This document shows, one piece after another, positions 6,471 through 13,993 of a stretch of DNA of 22,955 nt. Position 1 is the first letter of the stretch. Each line of letters begins with the position of its first letter. The notes under the pieces were generated by a model, which was not told where the DNA came from, did no database searches, and saw only the letters and a list, made by a program, of their open reading frames with translations. The DNA is from a virus, in IMG/VR virus record IMGVR_UViG_3300038701_000796, positions 1-22,955 of that record; one strand, given 5' to 3'. A program made the translations under genes and the position numbers.

Positions 6471-8464
6471 TAACAGCCATTTACATAGGTAACGATAAGT
6501 TAGATTTGTTTAAAGATGAGGATATTGTTATAGATAGTTCAGTATCTAAAATCGAGGATATTACAAAGGTTTTTACTGATATTTCTAACACTTTTAGCGT
6601 GCCAGCCTCAGAAACAAACAACAGGGTACTAAAACACTTCTATAACCAAAATATAGTAAATGGTTTAGACTTGCGTAAAAGTTTGCTTGGAGTTGTTGAA
6701 TTAAATGGTGTTTATTACAAAAAAGTAAAGATTAAGGCTGTTAAAGTAGAGTTAGAAAGCAACAAACCGATTAGTTATAGCTTAGAGTTGTTTGGCAATT
6801 TGATTTCGTTAAAAGAGGTGTTAAAAGAAAGTCGTTTATCTGACTTAGATTTATCATCTTATAATTTCACGTATAACAGTGCTTATGCTTTTACTAAATT
6901 ACAAAATATACAGAGTGTTTCAGCTTCTTTATTTAGCAAAAATAGGCAGTACTTCTATGATAGTTCAGAGGTTACACAAACAACAGATACGCAAACTAAT
7001 TTATATTACAATAATAATGATGATTTAAGTGGGGTTGATTGGACGGAGTTAAGCTATTCTATAAAAGATATACGTATAATAGAAGCTATTGAAAATGATT
7101 TCGGTTTGACTTTTAGTCGTGATTTCTTTGGAGGGTCTGATTTCCTTAACTCGTTTACTTTATTGTCAGCTCCAAGAAAAAAGACTACTAGCCAAGTTGT
7201 TTTAACTAATAACGTAGATAACGACCCAGTAACTAATGGTAACACGATGCTAGCAATAGGTTACGGAACTGAATTAGAAAGAGATACTAGAGCAATTAAT
7301 TTTGAGGTTACGCCTTCAAATGATGATTTCAGTAAAACATACACAATATACATCAAACAAAATGATACTGTTATTTCAAAATTTAGCGATGTTATTGGTA
7401 AAAAGAATTTATACATAGAGCAAATAGATTTTGATGAACCACTTGAAAATATAACTTTTTGGATTGAATCTGTTGACCCTATCGTTTATAGTGCTTATAT
7501 AGGTAGAGATACTTGGGAAAATCTAGTCGAATTTCGTTATTTAACAGGAAATTTAACAGTGACAGGGATTTTTAATGTTGCTGAAAATATGCCAGACCAA
7601 AAAATAATTGACTATTTGAAAGGGTTATTTCAACAATATAGGCTTGTAGCTATTGGTCAAGATGATGACAGCATTTATATTGATACACTAAACCAATTTT
7701 ATAAGAAAGGTAAGGTAGTTGATTACACTAAACACATAGACTATAGTAAAACAACAGTATCAAAAGGGAAGTTATTAAACAGTATAAACTTTAAATTTTC
7801 AGAACCTAAAACGTTATTAGCAGAACAATTTGAAAACGATAATTTAACAGCGTACGGAGATTTAGAGTTGGAGATATTAGATGAGAATGATAATTTAATA
7901 GACGGTGAAAGCCTAGATTATAAGTTACCATTTGAACAGGTAGTATATGAAAGAATAACAGATTTAAATGGTACGGATGATATAGAGGTTTGCTATGGAT
8001 TGCTAACTGATGATAGTTTCAAAGTACAAGATATCAAACAGCATAGACACTATCTATTTAACCAATCTTTGAGCAATCCTATAAAAGTAGTTGATATAAA
8101 CAATGTAGGTCAACAAATTAACACGATTAACATACCATTGCACACCAATTCGTTAACAGCTCCAATCTATTCTAACACGTTTGGCGAGGAATTTAATGAA
8201 TTTAACGGTTCGTTAATTACAAATACTTTGTATAAAAATTATCACGAACCATACATATTAGAGGCATTTAGTAAAAATAGACGTATGTTTTATTTTGAAA
8301 GCAAAGATACGCCTTTAAATATAATTCTTAACACGAAATTAAACGATGTAATTGAAATAAAAGAACAATATTACAGGATTGATAGTATTAAGACTAATAT
8401 TTTGACTAGGGAGGTTAAAATGACTTTATATAACATAATTAACTTAGACTTAAATATTACATAA
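6467..8464 (+). CDS. Large tail-tip / baseplate hub-like protein
   Basis: At 665 residues this is one of the two largest tail genes. The N-terminus (IYIGNDKLDLFKDEDIVIDS, then FTDISNTFSVPASETNNRVL) resembles the start of a tail protein widespread in Bacteroidota phages. A later stretch, VVDYTKHIDYSKTTVSKGKL followed by INFKFSEPKTLLAEQF (~417-450), resembles the second conserved part. It is beta-rich and has no enzymatic signature. It sits between another tail protein and the tape measure. By position it may form the hub of the tail tip. I cannot tell from sequence alone whether it has the gp27-like fold. Confidence 0.55.
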   Translation: MITAIYIGNDKLDLFKDEDIVIDSSVSKIEDITKVFTDISNTFSVPASETNNRVLKHFYNQNIVNGLDLRKSLLGVVELNGVYYKKVKIKAVKVELESNKPISYSLELFGNLISLKEVLKESRLSDLDLSSYNFTYNSAYAFTKLQNIQSVSASLFSKNRQYFYDSSEVTQTTDTQTNLYYNNNDDLSGVDWTELSYSIKDIRIIEAIENDFGLTFSRDFFGGSDFLNSFTLLSAPRKKTTSQVVLTNNVDNDPVTNGNTMLAIGYGTELERDTRAINFEVTPSNDDFSKTYTIYIKQNDTVISKFSDVIGKKNLYIEQIDFDEPLENITFWIESVDPIVYSAYIGRDTWENLVEFRYLTGNLTVTGIFNVAENMPDQKIIDYLKGLFQQYRLVAIGQDDDSIYIDTLNQFYKKGKVVDYTKHIDYSKTTVSKGKLLNSINFKFSEPKTLLAEQFENDNLTAYGDLELEILDENDNLIDGESLDYKLPFEQVVYERITDLNGTDDIEVCYGLLTDDSFKVQDIKQHRHYLFNQSLSNPIKVVDINNVGQQINTINIPLHTNSLTAPIYSNTFGEEFNEFNGSLITNTLYKNYHEPYILEAFSKNRRMFYFESKDTPLNIILNTKLNDVIEIKEQYYRIDSIKTNILTREVKMTLYNIINLDLNIT

Positions 8465-8610
8465 TGAAAGATATACTAGACTTACTACATAGTCAGGATT
8501 TTATAGGGGTTTCTAAAAATATAGATATCGCAAAAGGATTGAACGAATATACAACCGACTTTAAAGAGGCGTATAAAAAAATAAAGAGGGTATGGCAGAA
8601 GAAAGAGTAA
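8464..8610 (+). CDS. Small protein of 48 residues before the tape measure
   Basis: A short frame starts at an ATG overlapping the previous stop (TAATG) and ends inside the tape measure gene at 8610. It reads MKDILDLLHSQDFIGVSKNI and ends KKIKRVWQKKE. It is helical with a basic C-terminus. The tight overlaps on both sides are typical of real genes in this operon. The function is unknown; tape measure genes are sometimes preceded by small chaperone-like proteins. Confidence 0.6.
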   Translation: MKDILDLLHSQDFIGVSKNIDIAKGLNEYTTDFKEAYKKIKRVWQKKE

Positions 8611-10430
8611 TTAAAATAGTTGGGGACACCTCCGACGCTGACAAGAAAATAAAAGGCACAACAGACGGTCTAAAGGACTTAGATAAACAAGCCGAAAAGA
8701 CAAGCGATAATACAGCTAATGGAGTTGAAAAGATAGGAAAAGCAAGTAAGAAATCAACTAAAAGTGTTAGTTTCTTAACTGGTGGATTCAAGAAATTAGG
8801 CTTAGCAATTAAAGCTACTGGAATAGGCTTGGTAGTTTCTTTAGTAGCTTCTTTAGGTGTTGCTTTTAGTAAAAATCAAAGGTTTATAGATGCTTTTAAT
8901 ACTGTTACCGAAACTTTAGGTATTATATTATCACAGGTAGCAAATGCTTTTGTAAATGTTTACGATAGTGTAAGCCAAAATACAGAAAATTTTGATGCTT
9001 TAGGTAAGGTCTTAAATGGTTTACTTACAGTTACGTTAACACCGCTAAAATTAGCGTGGTACGGTATTAAACTAGGTATTCAAGAAGCTCAATTAGCTTG
9101 GGAGGGTTCTGTTTTTGGAGGCAAGGATAAAGATAAAATGGATGCCTTAACCGAAAGTATAAAAGAAACAAAACAAGCACTTTATGACACAGGTAAGGAT
9201 GCTATTTTAGCAGGGTCTGATATTGTAAGTAATTTTAGTGAGGCAATTACAGAAACAGGCGAAATTGCTAAAAAAACACAAAACGAATTAAGTAAAGTAA
9301 GCATAAAAAACGCAAAATTACAAGCCGAAAATATAGTAAAATTACAAAAAGCGTCTGAATTGGCAGAGGCTAAACTTGCTGGGTTAACGCTAAAATATCA
9401 AAATGAAGCTGAATTACAAAGACAAATTCGAGATGATGTAAGACTAAGTATAGAGGAAAGAATACAAGCAAATGACAGATTAGGTGAAATACTAGAGGAA
9501 CAAACAAAAGAGGAATTAAAACTAGCAAATACACGTCTAAGTTTAGCAAGTGCGCAATTAGCAACAGATAAAAATAAAATAGAAAACCAAGTCGCTTATC
9601 AAAATGCGTTAAATGAGGTTATAGATGTTGAGGAAAGAATAAACGGACAAAAATCTGAACAAATAGTAAATGAGGCTGCCTTACTAGATGAACGTAAAGC
9701 AAACTTACAGGAATTACAAAATATTGGTAAGACTGAACAGGAACTAGCAGAACAGGAACTATTAACAAAGTTAGAAAACCAAAAGACATTAATTGAAAGG
9801 ACTGTAAGTGATGAGTCTTATAAAAATGAATTACTTTTAAATGCTGAAAATGAATATCAAACAAAATTAGCAGAAATAAAGGCAGAGGAAAAAGCAAAAA
9901 AAGAAAAAATAGAGCAAGAAATAAAAGAAAATGAAATAAAAGCCAATAAAGAAAAAGAACAGTCAGCGAGAGCCTTAGAAAATGCTAAAATAAACCTTGC
10001 TCAAAATGGTTTATCTATTTTAGGTCAACTAGCTCAAAAAGGTAGCGCATTGGCTAAAGGGGTTGCAGTTTCACAGGCTGTTATTTCAACATACCAAGGT
10101 ATTAACAAAGCCTTAGCAGAAACAACAGATTTTACACCTACTCAATCGTTAAGGTTTGCAAACGCAGCAGCTGTTGGTATTGCTGGTTTGTTAAATGTTA
10201 AGTCTATTTTATCTACAAATGAAAGCAGTACAGGGGGTGCAAACGCATCAACACCTACACAACAACCAAGCGCACCAAGTTTTAACTTAGTACAAGGCAC
10301 AGGCTCAAACCAAGTGGCTCAAACAGTAGCACAACAAAATCAACAGCCAGTCAAAGCGTATGTAGTGGGTAGTGATGTTACTACTCAACAACAGTTAGAC
10401 AGAAACAAGATAAATGTAGGTAGTATATAA
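8592..10430 (+). CDS. Tail tape measure protein
   Basis: The 612-residue protein begins MAEERVIKIVGDTSDADKKI, a common opening for tape measure proteins. It has a hydrophobic segment at ~70-95 (LGLAIKATGIGLVVSLVASL) and a long coiled coil at ~230-450 rich in Ala, Glu, Lys and Gln. A second weakly hydrophobic Ala-rich region follows (~480-545), then a Gln/Ser-rich tail. It sets tail length; at about 0.15 nm per residue, 612 residues suggest a tail of at most roughly 90 nm. It is the last gene of this operon and is followed immediately by a hairpin terminator at 10434. Confidence 0.9.
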   Translation: MAEERVIKIVGDTSDADKKIKGTTDGLKDLDKQAEKTSDNTANGVEKIGKASKKSTKSVSFLTGGFKKLGLAIKATGIGLVVSLVASLGVAFSKNQRFIDAFNTVTETLGIILSQVANAFVNVYDSVSQNTENFDALGKVLNGLLTVTLTPLKLAWYGIKLGIQEAQLAWEGSVFGGKDKDKMDALTESIKETKQALYDTGKDAILAGSDIVSNFSEAITETGEIAKKTQNELSKVSIKNAKLQAENIVKLQKASELAEAKLAGLTLKYQNEAELQRQIRDDVRLSIEERIQANDRLGEILEEQTKEELKLANTRLSLASAQLATDKNKIENQVAYQNALNEVIDVEERINGQKSEQIVNEAALLDERKANLQELQNIGKTEQELAEQELLTKLENQKTLIERTVSDESYKNELLLNAENEYQTKLAEIKAEEKAKKEKIEQEIKENEIKANKEKEQSARALENAKINLAQNGLSILGQLAQKGSALAKGVAVSQAVISTYQGINKALAETTDFTPTQSLRFANAAAVGIAGLLNVKSILSTNESSTGGANASTPTQQPSAPSFNLVQGTGSNQVAQTVAQQNQQPVKAYVVGSDVTTQQQLDRNKINVGSI

Positions 10431-10431
10431 T

Positions 10432-10513
10432 TAAAAAGACGTGCTACCTAGTAACACGCCTTTTATCAACCAAACCCCAATAAAAAAATAATAACTAAAA
10501 AACTATATATGAA
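10432..10513 (-). ncRNA. Candidate small RNA antisense to the operon junction
   Basis: A strong Bacteroidota-type promoter at 10519-10549 points leftward and should start transcription near 10513. The only sizeable structure downstream is the hairpin at 10434-10464, which on this strand ends in five T. The transcript would be about 80 nt and contains no ATG frame. Existence is inferred from promoter plus terminator; no RNA family is recognised. Confidence 0.4.
10434..10464. terminator. Bidirectional hairpin terminator after the tape measure
   Basis: AAAAG-A-CGTG (10434-10443) pairs with CACG-C-CTTTT (10455-10464), with an inner TAC/GTA pairing. It has four T on the plus strand and five on the minus strand. 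It ends the first tail operon and could also end the leftward small RNA. Confidence 0.65.
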
Positions 10514-10515
10514 TG

Positions 10516-10542
10516 ATACAAAGATAATACTTTTTATTTAAT
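10516..10542 (-). repeat. 27-bp promoter-associated repeat, copy 1
   Basis: On the plus strand this begins ATACAAAGATAATACTTTTT. It recurs at 22621-22647 with one mismatch (G to T at the eighth base). It spans the -7 box and most of the spacer of a leftward promoter. Confidence 0.6.
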
Positions 10543-10549
10543 ACGCAAA
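10519..10549 (-). promoter_or_regulatory. Leftward Bacteroidota-type promoter between operons
   Basis: On the minus strand TTTG (10549-10546), 19 bases, TATCTTTG (10526-10519) match the consensus fully. No leftward gene follows; the transcript would run into the hairpin at 10464-10434. It lies back to back with the candidate late promoter at 10556. Confidence 0.6.
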
Positions 10550-10555
10550 TAAAAT

Positions 10556-10591
10556 GTAACAAAAAAAATTAATAATAGTTATATAGATGAT
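10556..10591 (+). promoter_or_regulatory. Candidate phage late promoter, copy 2
   Basis: GTAACAA (10556-10562), 13 bases, then TAGTTATATAGAT (10576-10588) lie just before the ATG at 10592. There is no TTTG/TAnnTTTG promoter on this strand before the head operon, so this element is the best candidate for driving it. Confidence 0.6.
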
Positions 10592-11563
10592 ATGATTAAG
10601 ACATATAGAGCAAAATTTAATCCAGACGCTAAGAACGTTTACGGCGTGTCTTTAGTAGAGAATCCAGCAATGGAGGGGGATTTTATCCAATTTAGTAAGC
10701 AAAAAATACAATTTGCGGATGTAGACAAAGATAAACGTAGGGTTATGGGTCTTATTTTAGAACCTAATAAAGTAATTCCAAGATATAGCCCTGATGGTGG
10801 TTATAATATAGTTTTCACAGCGCAAGATATTGAAGATGTAGCTTATAATTTCCAGAAACAAGCTAATCAAAGCACATCAACAATAGAGCATAGTAACCAA
10901 AATATAGAGGGTGTTACGTTTGTTGAGACTTGGTTAGTTGAAAATCCAAATATTGATAAAAGTACAAACTTTGGGTTTAGTTATCCAAAAGGTAGTTGGA
11001 TGGGTGTTATGCAGTTGGATAATGATGATGTTTGGAATGATTATGTAAAGAGTGGTAAGGTAAAAGGGTTTAGTATAGACGCTTTTATGCAATTAGAAGA
11101 AGTAAATTTAAAACAAGTAGATATGAGTGAAAATAAAGAAGATAATCTTGTACAAAAGATTGTCGAGGGTGTTTCTGTTGCTTTTGAAAAATTAAGAGGT
11201 AAAGCTCCAGTTTCAGAAAGTGAAATCGAAACAAAACAGGAATTATCAAAAGATGAAACCAAAGAGACTGAAAAAGTAGATTTAAAAGATGAGGTAAAAG
11301 AAGTTAAACTTAATGCAGATGACTTAGCGTCTATTTTAGCAGAGATTGACAAACTTTTTACACCTATTAAAGATGAAAATGTAGCTTTAAAAGAACAGGT
11401 TAAAGAGATTGAAACTAAGTTATCAGAACAAAACGAAACCTTACTAAAGTTAGCAAAAGAGCCAGCTACAAAGACTATTCGTAAAGGGGAGGATAAAGAA
11501 AAGAAATACGAGGAGATGACAAACCTTGAAAAAATGGAATGGAATCGTAAAAACAAAAGATAA
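10592..11563 (+). CDS. Prohead protease fused to scaffold (XkdF-like)
   Basis: The 323-residue protein has two parts. Residues 1-~170 resemble XkdF-type prohead serine proteases: NVYGVSLVENPAMEGDF, STIEHSNQNI with a likely catalytic His (~H100), FGFSYPKGSWMGVMQ, and VKGFSIDAFM with the likely catalytic Ser. Residues ~175-323 are highly charged and coiled-coil forming, as in internal scaffolds. Such fusions assemble the prohead and then cleave scaffold and capsid N-termini. It is the first gene of the head operon, behind the second candidate late promoter. The start was chosen because an ATG at 10587 stops after two codons. Confidence 0.8.
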   Translation: MIKTYRAKFNPDAKNVYGVSLVENPAMEGDFIQFSKQKIQFADVDKDKRRVMGLILEPNKVIPRYSPDGGYNIVFTAQDIEDVAYNFQKQANQSTSTIEHSNQNIEGVTFVETWLVENPNIDKSTNFGFSYPKGSWMGVMQLDNDDVWNDYVKSGKVKGFSIDAFMQLEEVNLKQVDMSENKEDNLVQKIVEGVSVAFEKLRGKAPVSESEIETKQELSKDETKETEKVDLKDEVKEVKLNADDLASILAEIDKLFTPIKDENVALKEQVKEIETKLSEQNETLLKLAKEPATKTIRKGEDKEKKYEEMTNLEKMEWNRKNKR

Positions 11564-11730
11564 TGAGCAAAGTAGATACTACAAATCCATTTAATAAAGG
11601 TGTTTCTTATAAAGACTTTTTATCCAATGTTAAAGGGAAGGTAACAGTAGATAGTTTGCTAAAAAAACACAAGTTATCTGATGAACAGATTAATTGGGTA
11701 AAAACAGAATTAAAAAACTTAGAAAAATAA
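11563..11730 (+). CDS. Small protein of 55 residues between protease and capsid genes
   Basis: An ATG overlapping the protease stop (TAATG) opens a frame of 55 residues: MSKVDTTNPFNKGVSYKDFL at the start and a basic helical C-terminus ending LKNLEK. It ends three bases before the capsid gene. No domain is recognised. Its position and tight spacing suggest a capsid-assembly accessory or minor head protein. Confidence 0.65.
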   Translation: MSKVDTTNPFNKGVSYKDFLSNVKGKVTVDSLLKKHKLSDEQINWVKTELKNLEK

Positions 11731-11733
11731 AAC

Positions 11734-12783
11734 ATGGCAGTAAATTATACAGGTGGTAAACAAAACCAACAAGAATTAGCAAAGATTCAAAAGGAATTAT
11801 ACGCAGAATCATTCACAATTAGAGACGGATTAGTTGAAGTTAACGACGGTTTCAAGTCGGGAGCAGACGTCTACGAATCTAGTGCAACAGTAACAGCATC
11901 AGATTTCTCAACAGCTGGGGTTGATTCAGCAACAGGGGATATTGCTTTAAACGCAAATAAAACAGCAGTAACATTAAACACTTTTCAATTTGAAGACCAA
12001 TTAGATGAAAACTCTTTAAAAGGTACAAGATTTGAGCGTTCAATGGCTAGAGGTGCTTTTAACATTGATTCAGGCGAATTTGACAGAGAGGTTTTAATTC
12101 AAGTAGCACCAGCAATCGGAGAAACTATTGAAAATTGGATTTGGAATGGCGCAACGTCAGCAACTAAAACAGCAATCGCAGGATTAACTCCTGGAGCTGC
12201 TCAAGGTTCAATTTCAGCAGGCGCAAAAACTTTAGCAGCTGCAATGCCAACTACTTATTTTAATAGTATTCCAGCTACTATTTTATATAATGATTCTCAA
12301 GCAAAGGCAACGCCTGGTGCTGGTTTAGGTGACTATATTAAAGTACCATCTATTGCAACAGTAACTAAAGATACAATTGGTGCAGAATATGCTAAAATGT
12401 ATGAAGTAACACCTAGTAAGACTATTAATCATATGTCAGAGCCTAGTGAGATTTTCGCTCCATTAGGTGACAGACAGTTAATCAAATTGGCAAACAATAA
12501 AGTTTCAGCAACAGCAGATAACAAAAACTTTGTAATTGAGGGGTCAGGTGTAAATGAAGTGATTTCTTACAATGGTCATAAAATTAATTTTGTGCCTTTA
12601 GTAGGTTTTAGAATTTTTGCAATACCATCTTATTTAAAGATTTTAGCAGATTTAACTTCGGATGTTTCTACATTGAAAATTGGTGAAGTTGCTAATGGTG
12701 CAATGAGACGTTATATTAAGAATGTACAAACTATGACTACTTGGGTTGTAGGTCAAAAGTACATTACTTTATACGGAGGATAA
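11734..12783 (+). CDS. Major capsid protein
   Basis: The 349-residue protein follows the protease-scaffold gene, the classical place of the capsid gene. It is rich in Ala, Thr and Gly with balanced composition. An N-terminal helical region (QQELAKIQKELYAESFTIRD) precedes the body. A middle part (DENSLKGTRFERSMARGAFN) and the C-terminal part (GVNEVISYNGHKINFVPLVG, then RIFAIPSYLKIL) read like the P and A domains of an HK97-fold capsid. No fold-defining motif exists, so the call relies on context, size and composition. A strong terminator lies just after the stop, which would limit expression of the next gene relative to capsid. Confidence 0.85.
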   Translation: MAVNYTGGKQNQQELAKIQKELYAESFTIRDGLVEVNDGFKSGADVYESSATVTASDFSTAGVDSATGDIALNANKTAVTLNTFQFEDQLDENSLKGTRFERSMARGAFNIDSGEFDREVLIQVAPAIGETIENWIWNGATSATKTAIAGLTPGAAQGSISAGAKTLAAAMPTTYFNSIPATILYNDSQAKATPGAGLGDYIKVPSIATVTKDTIGAEYAKMYEVTPSKTINHMSEPSEIFAPLGDRQLIKLANNKVSATADNKNFVIEGSGVNEVISYNGHKINFVPLVGFRIFAIPSYLKILADLTSDVSTLKIGEVANGAMRRYIKNVQTMTTWVVGQKYITLYGG

Positions 12784-12796
12784 AAATTAACAATAT

Positions 12797-12823
12797 AAGG
12801 GGTGTTTAATTACATCCCTTTTT
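12797..12823 (+). terminator. Terminator after the capsid gene
   Basis: AAGGGGTGT (12797-12805) pairs with ACATCCCTT (12812-12820) around the hexaloop TTAATT and is followed by a T run to 12823. It lies between capsid and tail tube genes and probably attenuates. Confidence 0.8.
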
Positions 12824-12837
12824 AAAACAATATAAAT

Positions 12838-13359
12838 ATGTGCGATACATCAATAGGAGCTAACAGACTTTGCCGAAATCAAGGGCAGGGAGGTTTAGCT
12901 GGTGAAGTGTATTTCTTTAATTATGTTGAAGACGCTTTTACATTAACAGGTAGATTAGCTACAGCCTTGGATGGTTTAACTGGTCAAACTGTTTATAAAT
13001 ATGTAATTAAAGGGGATTCAAACACATTTGAAGAAAATATAGTTTCAGACCATAAAACAGGGTCAAAAGTTAACACACAAACTTTAGTTACTCAATTATT
13101 TAGACAAGATTCAGAAACAAGTGTAGAGTTAGACGCTTTACTTGAATCAAACGTTTCAGCAGTTGTAAAAGACGCGAACGGACAATATAGATGGATGGGT
13201 GAAGATGGTATTAACGTAACATCAACAGCGCAAGCCATTACAGGTGGAGCTTCAACAGATACTAATGGTTATAACGTTACCTTAGTAGCAGAAACTTTGA
13301 AATCCGCGCCTTTTTTAGACGCATCAACAGTAACAGCGTTTTTAGATTTAGTAGCTTAA
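12838..13359 (+). CDS. Tail tube protein (major tail protein)
   Basis: The 173-residue protein starts MCDTSIGANRLCRNQGQGGL and shows the strand-rich pattern of a tail tube monomer. The same layout recurs in the protein at 16288. Both have a Cys- and Gly-containing N-terminus leading into (E/K)VYFF or KVYLF, a central long loop, then VVKDANGQYRW versus IIKDNNGNIRL, and a final SAPFL versus SAPYL. It lies after the capsid gene and between two terminators. A structural tail tube role is inferred from architecture and location. No promoter of host type is seen before it, so it probably depends on read-through from the capsid transcript. Confidence 0.65.
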   Translation: MCDTSIGANRLCRNQGQGGLAGEVYFFNYVEDAFTLTGRLATALDGLTGQTVYKYVIKGDSNTFEENIVSDHKTGSKVNTQTLVTQLFRQDSETSVELDALLESNVSAVVKDANGQYRWMGEDGINVTSTAQAITGGASTDTNGYNVTLVAETLKSAPFLDASTVTAFLDLVA

Positions 13360-13381
13360 TTTAATTTTAATATTTCATTTT

Positions 13382-13412
13382 AACCCTTACTTTAATTAGT
13401 AGGGGTTTTTTT
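13382..13412 (+). terminator. Terminator after the tail tube gene
   Basis: AACCCTTACT (13382-13391) pairs with AGTAGGGGTT (13398-13407) around TTAATT, with one G-U pair, followed by five T. The leftward gene at 13631 ends inside its loop (stop at 13394-13392). Confidence 0.85.
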
Positions 13413-13631
13413 AAATCTAAAATTAAACAAAACACTTCTTAAAAAATTAATTAGTTTAGGGTGTTCTAAAACTTGAAACTTTGTTAAATTACTTTTTGTT
13501 TTTTCATTAAATATAATTACAACTTTATACTTATCTTTTAAAAAGTTAATTAACATTTCTCTATATTTTTCTTTTTCTTTATCATCCCAATTCGCTGAAT
13601 TTGGTACTTGTACTATTAAATGTTTTTCCAT
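13392..13631 (-). CDS. Small leftward protein sharing a peptide with the portal
   Basis: This 79-residue protein is read against all surrounding late genes. It begins MEKHLIVQVPNSANWDDKEK and continues with charged helices and a hydrophobic strand (YKVVIIF). Residues 9-23 (VPNSANWDDKEKEKY) closely match portal residues 229-243 (VPNSAHWDDAQKDEY). I chose the ATG at 13631 over an in-frame TTG at 13646, because a good host-type promoter ends four bases before this ATG; the message would be leaderless or nearly so. The family is not recognised. The C-terminal codons overlap the rightward terminator. It may be an early-expressed regulator or moron inserted between two late operons. Confidence 0.6.
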   Translation of the reverse strand: MEKHLIVQVPNSANWDDKEKEKYREMLINFLKDKYKVVIIFNEKTKSNLTKFQVLEHPKLINFLRSVLFNFRFKKTPTN

Positions 13632-13635
13632 AAAA

Positions 13636-13665
13636 CAAATATACAAAAAAGTAACAATAAAACAA
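13636..13665 (-). promoter_or_regulatory. Leftward Bacteroidota-type promoter overlapping a late promoter
   Basis: On the minus strand TTG (13665-13663), 19 bases and TATATTTG (13643-13636) fit the host consensus and drive the gene at 13631. The box positions overlap the candidate rightward late promoter (13651-13683), so the two polymerases could not bind at once. Confidence 0.65.
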
Positions 13666-13683
13666 TTAATTAGTTATATAAAT
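13651..13683 (+). promoter_or_regulatory. Candidate phage late promoter, copy 3
   Basis: GTAACAA (13651-13657), 13 bases, TAGTTATATAAAT (13671-13683), then one base before the ATG at 13685. It is the same two-box element as at 3650 and 10556 and precedes the portal operon. Confidence 0.6.
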
Positions 13684-13684
13684 A

Positions 13685-13993
13685 ATGAAAGTGATACTTC
13701 CTGAAAATACAACGCATACAATCAAACTTATACCAAGATTTGAGCCTACTGAAATTAATTTACTAATAAAGATTACTAAAGAGGGTTTTAACGAGGTTTT
13801 AGAGCAGGTTTCTACATATACGTTTGCTAATGGTATAATGTCGCTTACATTCGATTTAACAGGGGTTGAGCAGGATAGATTTAACTTTGATTTATACAAT
13901 GATAATGAGATAATTTATAAAGGTAAATTATTTTTTACAGAACAAAACCCGCAAGATTTTAAATTAACAGAAAATACTTATACCTATGTCTAA
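13685..13993 (+). CDS. Small beta-rich protein before the portal
   Basis: The 102-residue protein (MKVILPENTTHTIKLIPRFE) is predicted to be almost all beta strand, with a segment DNEIIYKGKLFFTEQ and an ending KLTENTYTYV. I associate similar small proteins with the position just before portal genes in Bacteroidota phages, but their role is unknown to me. It is the first gene of the third late operon and overlaps the portal gene by eight bases, so the two are likely translated together. A small structural or assembly role is the most likely. Confidence 0.6.
   Translation: MKVILPENTTHTIKLIPRFEPTEINLLIKITKEGFNEVLEQVSTYTFANGIMSLTFDLTGVEQDRFNFDLYNDNEIIYKGKLFFTEQNPQDFKLTENTYTYV

Noticed and set aside
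11041-11556. A 171-residue leftward frame opposite the protease-scaffold gene
   Set aside because: It is a shadow of the charged coiled coil on the other strand (Ser/Phe-rich), with no promoter and no recognisable family.
13632-13646. Upstream in-frame TTG as the start of the leftward gene
   Set aside because: It lies upstream of the expected transcription start of the promoter, so the ATG at 13631 is preferred.
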